Assembly (NCBI RefSeq): GCF_016773205.1
Contig: NZ_JAETWB010000014.1
Location: 1-64,000 of the forward strand
DNA: 64,000 nt
Reading direction: 5' to 3'
Origin: Belnapia arida
GTDB lineage: Bacteria > Pseudomonadota > Alphaproteobacteria > Acetobacterales > Acetobacteraceae
Shown here: piece after piece, positions 16,436 through 25,635 of the stretch
Layout: every line of letters starts with the position of its first letter
Numbering within the stretch: position 1 is the stretch's first letter
Made by a program: the position numbers and the translations under genes
The notes under the pieces: generated by a model
Databases searched by the model: none
Seen by the model: only the letters and a program-made list of their open reading frames with translations
Told to the model about the DNA's origin: nothing

Positions 16436-18712
16436 TTACGCTTCGTCCAGCCGCTCCGACACCTTGGGCGGCGACATCGGCAGGCTGAAGAAGCGCTTGC
16501 CGAGCGCATCGTAGACAGCGTTGGAGATCGCAGCGAGCGGCGGCACGATTGGCGCCTCGCCCACGCCGCGCACGCCCTGCGGATGCTTTGGGTTGGGGAT
16601 CTCCAGCATCACCGCCTCGATCATGGGGACGTCAGAGCAGACGGGCATCCGGTAGTCGAGGAAGCCGGCATTCTCGAGGCTACCTTCGCGGTTGTACAGG
16701 TATTCCTCGCTCAGCGCCCAGCCAATGCCCTGCACCACGCCGCCCTGGATCTGGCCCTCGACATAGCTGGGGTGCAGCGCCCGGCCGACATCCTGCGCCG
16801 CAGTGTAGCGCAGCACGCGGACGATCCCGAGATCGACATCCACCTCGACATCCACGACATGGGTGGCGAAGCCGGGCTCGGCACCCGTGGTATTGAGCTG
16901 AACGCCGGCGCCGATCGGGCCGCCCGTTTCGCTCGCCTTCGCGGCCAGGTCGGCCAGGGTCAGCGGCGGGAACTGCCCGGCATTCGGGCCGGCAGGCCGC
17001 GCCTCGCCATTCTCCCAATGCACCGCCTCGGGGTCGATCTTCCAGATCTTCGCCGCGCGCTCCTTCAGCTGGCCGATCACCTTCTCGGCAGACTGCGTCA
17101 CCACCATGGCGGAGGCGAAGGTGACGCGGCTGCCGCCGGTGAGGTTGCTGTAGCCGATACTGGCCGTGTCACCGATCAGCACCGAGACGCGGCCATGGTC
17201 GACGCCGAGCAGTTCGGCGGTGACATTGGCGATCGAGGCGCGCGAGCCGCCGACATCCGGGTGGCCGGTGGTGACCACCACGTTGCCGTCCTCGGTGATG
17301 TTGACCTGCGCGCTGCTTTCACCGCCAGCATTGTACCAGAAGCCGGAGGCGACACCGCGGCCGCGCTTGACGCCGGGGCGCGGGTTGCGGTCAAGCGGCG
17401 CCTTGTAGTGCTCATGGTCGCGGATCGCCTCGATGGTCTCCTCGAAGGTCACCTTGCCGAAGGTCGCGCCATAAGCTGCCTTGGTACCGGCCCTGGCTGT
17501 GTTCTTCAGCCGCAGCTCCAGCGGGTCCATCCCCAGCTGCTCGGCGATCTCGTCGATCACGCATTCGGCCGCATAGGCGCCGAGCGGGGCACCCGGCGCG
17601 CGGTAGGCGGCGACCTTCGAGCGGTTGGAGACGACGTCGTAGCCGACTGAGAGCACGTTCGGAATGTCGTATGGCGCGAAGGAACAGCCAACCGGCCCGC
17701 GCAGCGGACCGCCGGGCAGGCAGCCCGCCTGGATGTAGAAATCGCCCTTGGCGGCGACGAAGGTTCCATCCTGCTTGGCGCCGATCTTGACGGTGCTGAA
17801 GGAGCCGGAGGTCGGGCCGGTGGCCCGCATCACCTCCTCCCGCGTCATCACCATCTTCACCGGGCGACCGGACTTCTTCGACAGCAGCAGGGCGACGGGC
17901 TCGAGATAGATGATGGTCTTGGCGCCGAAGCCGCCGCCGATCTCGGCCGGGATCGCGCGGATGTTGCTCTGCGGGACGCCGGTCAGCAGCGAGGTCATGG
18001 CGCGGACCATGAACTGGCCCTGGCTGCTGCTCCAGATCGTCGCGCGGCCGTCCGCCGAGTAGCTGACGGTGCAGGCCTGCGGCTCGATATAGCCCTGGTG
18101 GATCGGCCGGGTGCGGAAGGTCCGCTCGACGATCACGTCGGCCTCGGCGAAGCCGGCCTCCACGTCGCCGAGCTTGGCCGTCATCGTGCCGGCGATGTTG
18201 GACGGCTTGCCCTCGAACCTGGCGAAGTCATGCAGGATCGGCGCGTCATCCCTGATCGCATCCTCGATCTCGATGACATGCGGCAGCACCTCGTAGTCCA
18301 CCTCGATCAGGGCGCAAGCAGCCGCGGCCACCTCCTCGTTGATGGCGGCGACGGCGGCGAGGGGGTGGCCGTGGAACAGTGCCTTCTCCCGCGCCATCAC
18401 GTTGCGGCACATCCAGCGCATGTCCTGGATGCCGAGCAGGACCGAGGTCTCGAGCGGGAAGTCGACAATGTCCTTCGCCGTCACCACCGCTTTCACGCCG
18501 GGCAGGGCCTCGGCCCTCGATGTGTCGATGGAGCGGATGCGGGCATGCGCGTGCGGGCTGCGCAGCACCTTGCCCCAGATCATCCCCGGCATGGTGTTGT
18601 CGGCCGCGTAGCTGGCGCGGCCCGTTACCTTGTCCGCGCCATCGGGGCGGATGGTGCGCTGGCCGATCCACTTGTTGTCCTCGACCCGGAGCCTGTCGGT
18701 GATCACGTTCAT
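16436..18712 (-). CDS. Xanthine dehydrogenase family protein, molybdopterin-binding subunit
   Basis: A 758-residue large subunit of a molybdenum hydroxylase. It opens with GADKVTGRASYAADNTMPGM (the a/b hammerhead domain) and contains the Mo-pterin contact GGGFGAKT near residue 250, the loop AYRAPGAPLGAYAAE near 350, and VRGVGEAPIVPPLAAI near 720 with the conserved base Glu. The AYxCSFR loop of true (form I) carbon monoxide dehydrogenase is absent, so this is a related hydroxylase of unknown substrate (aldehyde, aromatic acyl-CoA or N-heterocycle). Its ATG overlaps the TGA of the 2Fe-2S gene, and the order FAD, 2Fe-2S, Mo subunit is that of CoxMSL-type operons. No maturation factor of the CoxF/XdhC type is visible nearby. 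Confidence 0.88.
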   Translation of the reverse strand: MNVITDRLRVEDNKWIGQRTIRPDGADKVTGRASYAADNTMPGMIWGKVLRSPHAHARIRSIDTSRAEALPGVKAVVTAKDIVDFPLETSVLLGIQDMRWMCRNVMAREKALFHGHPLAAVAAINEEVAAAACALIEVDYEVLPHVIEIEDAIRDDAPILHDFARFEGKPSNIAGTMTAKLGDVEAGFAEADVIVERTFRTRPIHQGYIEPQACTVSYSADGRATIWSSSQGQFMVRAMTSLLTGVPQSNIRAIPAEIGGGFGAKTIIYLEPVALLLSKKSGRPVKMVMTREEVMRATGPTSGSFSTVKIGAKQDGTFVAAKGDFYIQAGCLPGGPLRGPVGCSFAPYDIPNVLSVGYDVVSNRSKVAAYRAPGAPLGAYAAECVIDEIAEQLGMDPLELRLKNTARAGTKAAYGATFGKVTFEETIEAIRDHEHYKAPLDRNPRPGVKRGRGVASGFWYNAGGESSAQVNITEDGNVVVTTGHPDVGGSRASIANVTAELLGVDHGRVSVLIGDTASIGYSNLTGGSRVTFASAMVVTQSAEKVIGQLKERAAKIWKIDPEAVHWENGEARPAGPNAGQFPPLTLADLAAKASETGGPIGAGVQLNTTGAEPGFATHVVDVEVDVDLGIVRVLRYTAAQDVGRALHPSYVEGQIQGGVVQGIGWALSEEYLYNREGSLENAGFLDYRMPVCSDVPMIEAVMLEIPNPKHPQGVRGVGEAPIVPPLAAISNAVYDALGKRFFSLPMSPPKVSERLDEA

Positions 18713-19191
18713 CAAACGGTCTCCCGCATCTCGGCAGCGGCTTCCATCACAGCGCGGACGATCTTGTCGTAGCCCGTGCAGCGGCACAGGTTGCCGGCCA
18801 GGCCGAAGCGTACCTCGGTCTCGGTCGGGTTGGGGTTCTTCTCCAGCAGGGCGCGGGCCGAGATCAGCACGCCGGGCGTACAGATACCGCATTGCAGCGC
18901 AGCCATCTCAAGGAACTTGCGCTGCAGCGGGTGCAACGCCTCGCCCTGCGCCATGCCTTCGATGGTGGCGATCTCGGCGTCCTCGGCCTCGACCGCGAGG
19001 ACGAGACAGGAACAGACCAGGCGGCCATCGACGGTGACGCTGCAGGCGCCGCAATCGCCGGTGCTGCAGCCTTCCTTCGTGCCGGTCAGGCCGAGCGTGT
19101 TGCGTAGCACGTCGAGCAGGCTTTGGTGCGGCTCGCAGAGGAACTCCACCGGCTCGCCGTTGATGCTGGTGGCGATATGGGACTTGGCCAT
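18712..19191 (-). CDS. Xanthine dehydrogenase family 2Fe-2S subunit
   Basis: A 159-residue small subunit carrying two [2Fe-2S] clusters. The plant-ferredoxin-type cluster uses GCSTGDCGACSVTVDGRLVC. The second, helical-domain cluster uses CGICTPGVLI and NLCRCTGYDKIV. It shuttles electrons from the molybdenum centre to FAD. The ATG at 19191 lies four bases after the TGA of the FAD-subunit gene with a G-rich binding site upstream; a TTG six codons earlier is possible but would overlap that gene. It ends overlapping the start of the Mo subunit, so the three genes are translationally coupled. Confidence 0.9.
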   Translation of the reverse strand: MAKSHIATSINGEPVEFLCEPHQSLLDVLRNTLGLTGTKEGCSTGDCGACSVTVDGRLVCSCLVLAVEAEDAEIATIEGMAQGEALHPLQRKFLEMAALQCGICTPGVLISARALLEKNPNPTETEVRFGLAGNLCRCTGYDKIVRAVMEAAAEMRETV

Positions 19192-19195
19192 AGCG

Positions 19196-20074
19196 TCAGT
19201 TCCCCCCAAGAGCGCCCTGGGCGCGAGCGGCGGCGATCGCGGCAGTGCGCTTCAGCAGCACGCCGGCGACCTTGGTGCGATAAGCAATGGTGCCGCGCTT
19301 GTCGTTGATAGGCTTGCAGGCGGCGCGACAGGCAGCGGCGGCCGCCTCCAGGGCGGCGTCATCGAGTTTGCTGCCGACCAGCGCCTTGGCCGCGTCCTCG
19401 ACCAGCAGCACGGTCGGCGCGACGGCGCCGAGGCCGATGCGGGCGGTGGTCACCACTCCGCCCTGCAGGGTCAGGCTGGCGCCGAGGCCGACGACGGCGA
19501 TGTCCATCTCGGTCCGCGGGATCATGCGTAGATAGGCGTCGGAGGAGCCGGGCGCGCGCGGTGGCAGGGTGAAGCTCACCACGATCTCGCCCGGCGCCAG
19601 GTTGGTACGGCCCGGACCGGCCGGAACGGCCTCCACAGGCATGGTGCGGCGACCGTTCGGGCCCTGCACCGTGACCACCGCGCCGGCCGCGACCATGGCC
19701 GGGACGCTGTCCCCGGCCGGCGAGCCGTTGCAAAGGTTGCCGCCCGGGGAGGCACGGCCCTGCACCTGCTTGGAGCCGATCAGGTTGATCGCCTCCAGCA
19801 CCCCCGGCCATACCTTGCCGAAGCGCCTGTGCTCGGCAAGCGTCGCGCCGGAGACCGCAGCGCCGATCCGGAAGCTGCCGTCAGCGGCCTCCGTGATCTC
19901 GGTCATCACGCCGATCTTCTTGATGTCCACGATGAGGCCTGGCCGCGCCACCCCGGAGCGCATCTGCACCAGCAGATCGGTGCCGCCTGCCAGGATGCGG
20001 GCGGAGCCTTGCGCCGCGGCGAAGGCGCTCACTGCCTCATCGAGCGTTTGCGGCGCCAGGTATCGGATGTCCAT
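19196..20074 (-). CDS. Xanthine dehydrogenase family FAD-binding subunit
   Basis: A 292-residue medium subunit. The N-terminal ARILAGGTDLLVQMRSG and the later GRASPGGNLCNGSPAGDSVP are the two FAD pyrophosphate-contacting motifs of the CoxM/XdhB family. The C-terminal CO-dehydrogenase flavoprotein domain ends with AYRTKVAGVLLKRT. It is the first gene of the operon; GGGAGCGAAAGG precedes the ATG. FAD passes electrons to an unknown acceptor. About 200 bases upstream lies a pseudogene on the same strand, so the promoter is probably within 20075-20280. Confidence 0.9.
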   Translation of the reverse strand: MDIRYLAPQTLDEAVSAFAAAQGSARILAGGTDLLVQMRSGVARPGLIVDIKKIGVMTEITEAADGSFRIGAAVSGATLAEHRRFGKVWPGVLEAINLIGSKQVQGRASPGGNLCNGSPAGDSVPAMVAAGAVVTVQGPNGRRTMPVEAVPAGPGRTNLAPGEIVVSFTLPPRAPGSSDAYLRMIPRTEMDIAVVGLGASLTLQGGVVTTARIGLGAVAPTVLLVEDAAKALVGSKLDDAALEAAAAACRAACKPINDKRGTIAYRTKVAGVLLKRTAAIAAARAQGALGGN

Positions 20075-20282
20075 TACCTTTCGCTCCCTTGGTCATTTCT
20101 GGTCCCCGATCCGTCCGTTGTCCGGGGTTGCCGCCCTGGTCGGGCGTGGGGCTTGCAATGAGGCTACGCCCCGCAGCACGGCCGGTATAGACCTGAAACG
20201 GCACCGGCGTCCCGAGCGGGCCGCAGTGCGAAGCTTCGGATCGGTGCGGCGACACCCGGCCCCCAAATGGCTTCCTTCGGTC

Positions 20283-20985
20283 AGGCCGGGGCGTACCCCA
20301 TCAGCTTACGCCACACCCCTGCCCCGTCCCTCCAGCCGGCGCTGCTAAGCGCGTGCCAGACCATTACCTACTTGCTAGTTACCACCCGACAGCCGAAAGG
20401 CGCCTCCAGCGACGCAATCAGGTCGCAGGTATGCAAGGCGGTGCAGATGAGGAAGTAGCCATCGTCTTTGGCGTTGCGGTGCTCGAGCGCCTACTCCTCC
20501 TGCCGTTCCGGCGACAGGCGCGCCATCTCGTCATTGGTGTCGATCCCCTGCGCAGCACTCCGATCACCTCCAAGCCGAAATGTTTGAGGAAGACGACGTC
20601 CGCCGGTGCACCGGCGCGGTATAGGGGAAAGCAGCGCGCCCCGGCGGATGCCCAATGCCGGGAAGGCTGCTGCCAGCGCGTCGGCGATGACCAAGCCGGG
20701 GATGCCAGTAGCCGCGGTGATGCGTTCCCGGATCGCCTGCCCGGCTTCCGGGGAGACGGTGGTGACGACCATGCAATGGAAGACGATGCGGTCCACTCCC
20801 ACATCGGCCACAGCCACGCCGCATTCTCCACGCTAGCCTCCATGCGCCGCGGCTTGGCATCGGAGCTGCCGCGCAGCGCCACCCGGATGCTCAACGCGCT
20901 GACGCCGGCCTGCAGCATGACGTGGATCTGTGGACTCGCAATCACGTCGCCCGACAGCACGATGACGCCAAGGTGTAGTCCTCCG
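20283..20985 (-). pseudogene. Asp/Glu racemase / arylmalonate decarboxylase-type pseudogene
   Basis: Pieces of one protein appear in order in three frames: LGVIVLSGDVIASPQIHVML then VSALSIRVALRGSSDAKPRR; VGVDRIVFHCMVVTTVSPEA with the first catalytic-Cys region (FHC); FPALGIRRGALLS; SPYTAPVH-type text; FLKHFGLEVIG; GIDTNDEMARLSPER; and DGYFLICTALHTCDLIASLE with the second Cys (CTA). They match the Asp/Glu/hydantoin racemase superfamily, closest to maleate isomerase/arylmalonate decarboxylase members. At least three frameshifts and a TAG near 20375 break it. On the same strand immediately upstream (about 21235-20990) lies a protein-like stretch (VILPYGITEHRISDSESSGQ) ending at a stop, which I cannot name but which may be the tail of a partner gene. 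Confidence 0.65.
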
Positions 20986-21244
20986 GGTGATGCAGCACAT
21001 GGGCCTCGAACAACCGCATGGCGAGGGACGAGTTGCCGGCTTCCAGTGACGACACACCGACCCCTTGCCGCGCCTGTCCTCAAAGCTGCGCATGGACTTG
21101 CCCGCGACCGGAAAGAAGGGCAGCTGGTTAACGTTGCCGCCGATGATCTCGCTCTGCCCGCTAGACTCGCTGTCCGAGATCCTATGCTCGGTGATCCCGT
21201 AGGGAAGGATGACCGAGGCGCCGATCGCCAACCTGGCATAGGCG

Positions 21245-21584
21245 CCGCTGTTGAGAATGTGTCCGGCTTCCGCCCGCTGCGCGAGAGCGTCGGCGCCCTG
21301 ATGGACGATGCGGTAGAGCCCGGCCTGCGGCGCGCATTAGCTCCCTGGTATCGCAGGAAGCCTCCAGCGCGCTGGAGGTGCATGCTCCGCGCACGCGCCA
21401 CGCCGGGTGCATCACTTTCGTCGAGTTCCACCTGATGGTGCCGAGCGACATGCGAGCGGTCGAGACGCACGAGACCTGTGACCGCATCGAGGGTGCGCTC
21501 CGGACCGAGCTGGGCGCCGCTGTGATTACCACCCCCGTGGAGCCCGAAGGCAACGCCGAGCACCAGGGCGTGCTGGTGCTCTGA
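21245..21584 (+). pseudogene. C-terminal remnant of a cation diffusion facilitator (CDF) transporter
   Basis: On the plus strand FRPLRESVGALMDDAVEPGL (about 21260-21325) matches the end of the last membrane helix and the LMDxAV linker of CDF efflux pumps. After a frameshift, ASSALEVHAPRTRHAG, TFVEFHLMVPSDMRAVETHE and CDRIEGALRTELGAAV with VEPEGNAEHQGVLVL form the cytosolic cation-binding domain to a proper stop at 21582-21584. The membrane domain is missing; the opposite strand is occupied by other debris. It is the tail of a zinc/iron efflux gene. One frameshift and a 5' deletion make it non-functional. Confidence 0.6.
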
Positions 21585-21617
21585 CGGCGGCGGCGTAGCA
21601 CGCCGCCGCCTGCCGTG

Positions 21618-22682
21618 TCAGCCGAGCAGGAAACCCTGATCGGTCATGTTGGCGCTGGTCAGCGCCACGTGCTCCAGGCTCTCGGAAAAGCCCAGCACCA
21701 CCCCCGCGCGGCCGATCGACGGCAGGGCGTTGACCCAGCCTTCCAGCCCAGCGGCATCAGGCGCGCGGTCCAGCGTGTTCACGTACAGCGCGGTGACGAA
21801 GGCGCGGTCGTCGAGCCCACCGTAGCGCGCCTGGAACTCGGCCGAGGCGATAAAACCTTCCGCCATGCCGCGCGAGTCCAGCGCGCCGCTCTCGAGCGCC
21901 GCGTCCCAGCCGACGAGGCCGGGCGCGTCCGGCAGCCGGCCGAACACCGTGTCGTACATCCGCATCACTTGGCTGGCCTTCCAGTCGTTCACCCATAAGC
22001 CTGCGTCGAAGGCGGCGCGGGTTAGCGCGACATTCTCCGTGCTCTCGGAGAAGCCGAGCAGCGTGCCGCCGCGGCCGATCTGCGGCAGCACCGCCAGCCA
22101 GCCCTGCAGGCCGGGCGAATCCGGCTCGCGCCCCAACACGTTGCGGTAGAGCTGGGTGACGAAGGCCTCATCAGAGAGCGTGCCGTAGCGCTGGGTGAAC
22201 TCGGCGGAGTTGGTAAAATCCAGCGCGATCTGCTCCAGGCTGGCGCCGCCGGGCTGTTCCAGTTGCTGCGCCGTGAGCCGGTCGACGTGGAAGGACAGGC
22301 CGTAATCGTCTGGCACCCGTGCGAAGGCGCCTTGGTATAGCCGGTACACCTGCGCGGCGATGTCCTGCACGTTGTTGGTGTAGCGCCCGTCGGCGAATTC
22401 CCAGGCTTCGATGCCGTCGATGGTGTAACTCTGGCCCGGCACCGCCGGGTTCACCGGCGTCGGACTGCCGAAGAATGCTGTCTGCCGCGCCGCGAAGTCG
22501 GATACGAAGGTGTCGATGCCGGCCTCGCCCGACACGGTCTGGCTGGCGCCGTTGCCGGGAATCAGCCAATCATTGCCCAACCCGCCCCACAGCCGGTCCT
22601 GGCCGTCTCCGCCGTAGATGACGTCATTGCCCAATCCGCCGAACAGGTTGTCGTCGCCATTGGTGCCGCGAATCGTTGCCAC
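21618..22682 (-). CDS. DUF4214 protein with N-terminal RTX-like calcium repeats
   Basis: The first 55 residues hold glycine-rich nonapeptide repeats (GTNGDDNLFGGLGNDVIYGG, then DGQDRLWGGLGNDWL) of the type that bind calcium in RTX exoproteins. Residues from about 110 onward contain about three DUF4214 units: VYRLYQGAFARVPDDYGLSF, LYRNVLGREPDSPGLQGWLA and MYDTVFGRLPDAPGLVGWDA, each followed by a GFxxSxEF/FSES turn. The last two begin LYxNxL(G/D)RxPD. Proteins of this kind are usually exported by type I secretion; no signal peptide is present and no secretion genes are nearby. I chose GTG 22682 because GGGAG lies 6 bases upstream; a GTG nine codons earlier is the alternative. The function is unknown, probably at the cell surface or extracellular. 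Confidence 0.8.
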   Translation of the reverse strand: MATIRGTNGDDNLFGGLGNDVIYGGDGQDRLWGGLGNDWLIPGNGASQTVSGEAGIDTFVSDFAARQTAFFGSPTPVNPAVPGQSYTIDGIEAWEFADGRYTNNVQDIAAQVYRLYQGAFARVPDDYGLSFHVDRLTAQQLEQPGGASLEQIALDFTNSAEFTQRYGTLSDEAFVTQLYRNVLGREPDSPGLQGWLAVLPQIGRGGTLLGFSESTENVALTRAAFDAGLWVNDWKASQVMRMYDTVFGRLPDAPGLVGWDAALESGALDSRGMAEGFIASAEFQARYGGLDDRAFVTALYVNTLDRAPDAAGLEGWVNALPSIGRAGVVLGFSESLEHVALTSANMTDQGFLLG

Positions 22683-22896
22683 ATTTTGTCTCCCGATCAC
22701 GCCGGCCACAATAGGATCTTCCGTGCCTGGAGATTATATCACCACGCGCGAAGGTGATGGCGGATGTGATGGCCACAAACATGATCGACAAAGCGCACTC
22801 GGTAACATCGGTGCTTCGGTCGGCATGGACTGTGACCTGGGAGCTGAACCGGTTGATGCTGGTACGATGAAGCGTAGGACGTCGGCTTTGGCGAAC

Positions 22897-25635
22897 TCAG
22901 ATCCGTTCCACCCGCACGGCACAGAATTTGAACTCCGGGATCTTTCCCCACGGATCGAGCTGCGAGGTGGTCAGCATGTTTGCCGCTGCTTCGCGAAAGG
23001 CGAAGGGAACGAAGACCAGCCCATCCGGCAGGGCCGGGTCGGCCCGGGTGGCGAGCTCGATGACACCGCGGCGCGTGGCGAGGCGCACGCGGTCCCCGGG
23101 CGAGAGCCCGAGCCGTGCCAGCTCAGCCGGCGCCAGCGCAGCGGTCGGCCCCGGCTCTAGCGCATCCAGCGGGCCGGCACGGCGCGTCATGGTACCGGTA
23201 TGCCAGTGCTCGAGCTGCCGGCCCGTGGTGAGGACGAAGGGAAACTGCGCGTCCGGCATCTCCGCCGGATCGGCAAGGCCGGCCGGAACGAAGCGGGCGC
23301 GGCCCGAGGCGGTCGGGAAACGGTCGCCGAAGACGATCTCCTGCCCCGGCTGGTCGGGGCCGGCACAGGGATAGGTGACGCTGCCCTCCCGCTCCAGACG
23401 CTCCCAGGTGATGTTGGCGAGGGAGGGCGTAGCCTCCGCCATTTCCGGAAAGACGTCGCGCGGGTGCGCATAGGCCCAGGGTAGGCCGAGGCGTCGGGCA
23501 AGTTCCACAATGATGGCGAGATCCTGTTGCACGCCCTCCGGCGGCGGCACGGCGGCACGACCCAGCTGAACCTGGCGGTTGGTGTTGGTCACGGTGCCGT
23601 CCTTCTCCGGCCAAGCGGAGGCCGGCAGTACAACATCGGCCAGCGTCGCGGTCTCGGTCAGGAAAAGATCCTGCACGACGAGATGGTCGAGCCGCGCCAG
23701 CGCGGCGCGGGCATGCGTGACATCGGGGTCCGACATGGCCGGGTTCTCTCCCATGACATACATGCCGCCGATATCGCCCCGCTCGGCGGCATGCATGATC
23801 TCCACCACCGTCAGGCCGGGCCTTGAATCCAGTTGAGCATTCCAGAGCCGCTCGAGGTGCGACCGTGCCGCCTCGTCCCCAGTCCGGCGGTAATCCGGGA
23901 ACATCATCGGGATCAGCCCGGCATCCGAGGCACCCTGCACATTGTTCTGGCCTCGCAGCGGGTGCAGCCCCGTCCCGGGCCGCCCGACCTGGCCGCAGAG
24001 CAGCGCCAGCGCGATCAGGCAACGGGTGTTGTCCGTGCCGTGGGTGGATTGCGAGATGCCCATTCCCCAGAGGATCATGGCCGACCCCGCGCGCGCATAG
24101 AGGCGGGCGACGCGCCGGAGCTGCTCGGCGGGGACGCCGGCAATCGGGGCCATTGCCTCCGGCGTGTAGGCCGCGACATGGTCGCGGATCAGCGCGAAAT
24201 CCTCGGTATGGGCGGCGACGTATTGCCGGTCGTACAGCTCCTCCACGATCACCGTGTGGAGCATGGCGTTCAGCACGGCGACGTCGCGGCCCGGCGCGAA
24301 GCGGACCACTTCGGCAGCGTGGCGGTCCAGCGCGCTGCCGCGCGGGTCCATCGTGACGAGCGTCGCGCCCCGGGTCGCCGCGTCCTTCAGGTAGGTGGCC
24401 GCGACCGGGTGGTTCTCGGTCGGCCGCGCGCCGATGACGATGATCACCTCGGCGTCGCGGGCAGCGGTGAAGGGCGCCGTAACGGCGCCAGAGCCGATGC
24501 CCTCCAGCAGCGCCGCCACGCTCGCCGCATGGCAGAGCCGAGTGCAGTGGTCGACATTGTTGGTGCCGAAGCCCGTGCGCACCAGCTTCTGGAACAGATA
24601 GGCCTCCTCATTGGAGCCCTTGGCCGAGCCGAAGCCGGCAAGCGCGTCCGGCCCCCGCATGTCGCGGATGCGGGCGAGGCCGGCGGCGGCGCGGTCCAGC
24701 GCCTCCTCCCAGCTCGCCTCGCGGAACTTGCCGCGTGCGGCACGGGGGTCCAGGCAGTCGGCGGGGTCCTTGGCCGCGTCCTCGATGCGGATCAGCGGCC
24801 GCTTCAGTCGGTCGGGATGGGTCAGGTAGCCGAAGCCGAAGCGTCCCTTGACGCAAAGCCGCCCCTGGTTGGACGGACCGTCGCGGCCGACCACCTCCTC
24901 GATCCGGTCTCCGCTCACCCGGAAGCCGACCTGGCAGCCGACGCCGCAGTAGGGGCAGATGCTGGCGACTTCGCGCTCCGGCGGCGCGGTGCGGCGGCCG
25001 GCCTCGTCCAGAACGGATTTCGGCAGCAGCGCACCGGTTGGGCACGCCTGCACGCACTCGCCGCAGGCAACGCAGGTCGAGCTGCCCATGGGATCCAGCA
25101 GGTCGAAGCTGACGGTCACCGCCATGCCGCGTTCCGCCAGACCGATGACGTCGTTGTGCTGCACCTCGCGGCAGGCTCTTTCGCAGAGGCCGCACTGGAT
25201 GCAGGCGTCGAGTTGCACTGCCATGGCGGGATGCGAGAGGTCCGGCGCCGGATGCGATTCCTCGGGCGCGAAGCGGGACCGGGCAACGCCGAGCTGCCTC
25301 GCCCAGCGGGCGAAGCCGCCGATCGCGTCGCGTGCCTCCTGCCCCGGCTGGTCGGCCAGGAGGAGTTCAAAGACCATCCGCCGGGCGCGGGCGGCACGCT
25401 CGCTCGTGCTGCGCACCGCCATGCCTTCGCGGGGCACACGGATGCAGGAGGCGGCAAGCACCCGCTCGCCCTCGACCTCGACCAGGCAGGCGCGGCAATT
25501 GCCGTCCGGCCGGTAGCCCGGCCGAGGCAGGTGGCAGAGATGCGGGATCTCCACCCCCTCGTGCTGGGCCACGGTCCAGATCGTCTCGCCGGGCGCAGCC
25601 TCGACATCGCGGCCATCCAGGGTGAAGCGTGTCAC
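22897..25635 (-). CDS. NAD-dependent formate dehydrogenase, catalytic (alpha) subunit
   Basis: A 912-residue molybdenum/tungsten bis-MGD enzyme oxidising formate to CO2. Domains in order: 2Fe-2S ferredoxin (Cys at about 34, 47, 50 and 64), His-Cys region, two 4Fe-4S ferredoxin motifs (CIQCGLCERACREV, 145-155; CVACGECVQACP, 188-198), the N-terminal 4Fe-4S of the molybdopterin domain (CPYCGVGC near 227, with Cys261), the catalytic domain with metal-ligand Cys368 followed by His (VDHCTRLCHAASVAA), and a C-terminal MoCo dinucleotide domain. Cysteine, not selenocysteine, is used. The GTG start at 25635 overlaps the TGA of the diaphorase gene (GTGA), indicating translational coupling. No FdhD or small delta subunit gene is visible in the window. 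Confidence 0.92.
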   Translation of the reverse strand: MTRFTLDGRDVEAAPGETIWTVAQHEGVEIPHLCHLPRPGYRPDGNCRACLVEVEGERVLAASCIRVPREGMAVRSTSERAARARRMVFELLLADQPGQEARDAIGGFARWARQLGVARSRFAPEESHPAPDLSHPAMAVQLDACIQCGLCERACREVQHNDVIGLAERGMAVTVSFDLLDPMGSSTCVACGECVQACPTGALLPKSVLDEAGRRTAPPEREVASICPYCGVGCQVGFRVSGDRIEEVVGRDGPSNQGRLCVKGRFGFGYLTHPDRLKRPLIRIEDAAKDPADCLDPRAARGKFREASWEEALDRAAAGLARIRDMRGPDALAGFGSAKGSNEEAYLFQKLVRTGFGTNNVDHCTRLCHAASVAALLEGIGSGAVTAPFTAARDAEVIIVIGARPTENHPVAATYLKDAATRGATLVTMDPRGSALDRHAAEVVRFAPGRDVAVLNAMLHTVIVEELYDRQYVAAHTEDFALIRDHVAAYTPEAMAPIAGVPAEQLRRVARLYARAGSAMILWGMGISQSTHGTDNTRCLIALALLCGQVGRPGTGLHPLRGQNNVQGASDAGLIPMMFPDYRRTGDEAARSHLERLWNAQLDSRPGLTVVEIMHAAERGDIGGMYVMGENPAMSDPDVTHARAALARLDHLVVQDLFLTETATLADVVLPASAWPEKDGTVTNTNRQVQLGRAAVPPPEGVQQDLAIIVELARRLGLPWAYAHPRDVFPEMAEATPSLANITWERLEREGSVTYPCAGPDQPGQEIVFGDRFPTASGRARFVPAGLADPAEMPDAQFPFVLTTGRQLEHWHTGTMTRRAGPLDALEPGPTAALAPAELARLGLSPGDRVRLATRRGVIELATRADPALPDGLVFVPFAFREAAANMLTTSQLDPWGKIPEFKFCAVRVERI

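Noticed and set aside
16400-17650. Long plus-strand frame (416 codons) opposite the molybdenum subunit, and similar long frames opposite the formate dehydrogenase, kinase, sucA and sucC genes
   Set aside because: These are antisense shadow frames of GC-rich genes: His/Arg/Asp/Gln-rich, no domains, no binding sites, whereas the opposite strand has full catalytic motifs.
16436-20074. Carbon monoxide dehydrogenase (form I) as name for the molybdenum hydroxylase
   Set aside because: The AYxCSFR active-site loop is absent; AYRAPGAP is present instead, so only the family-level name is supported.
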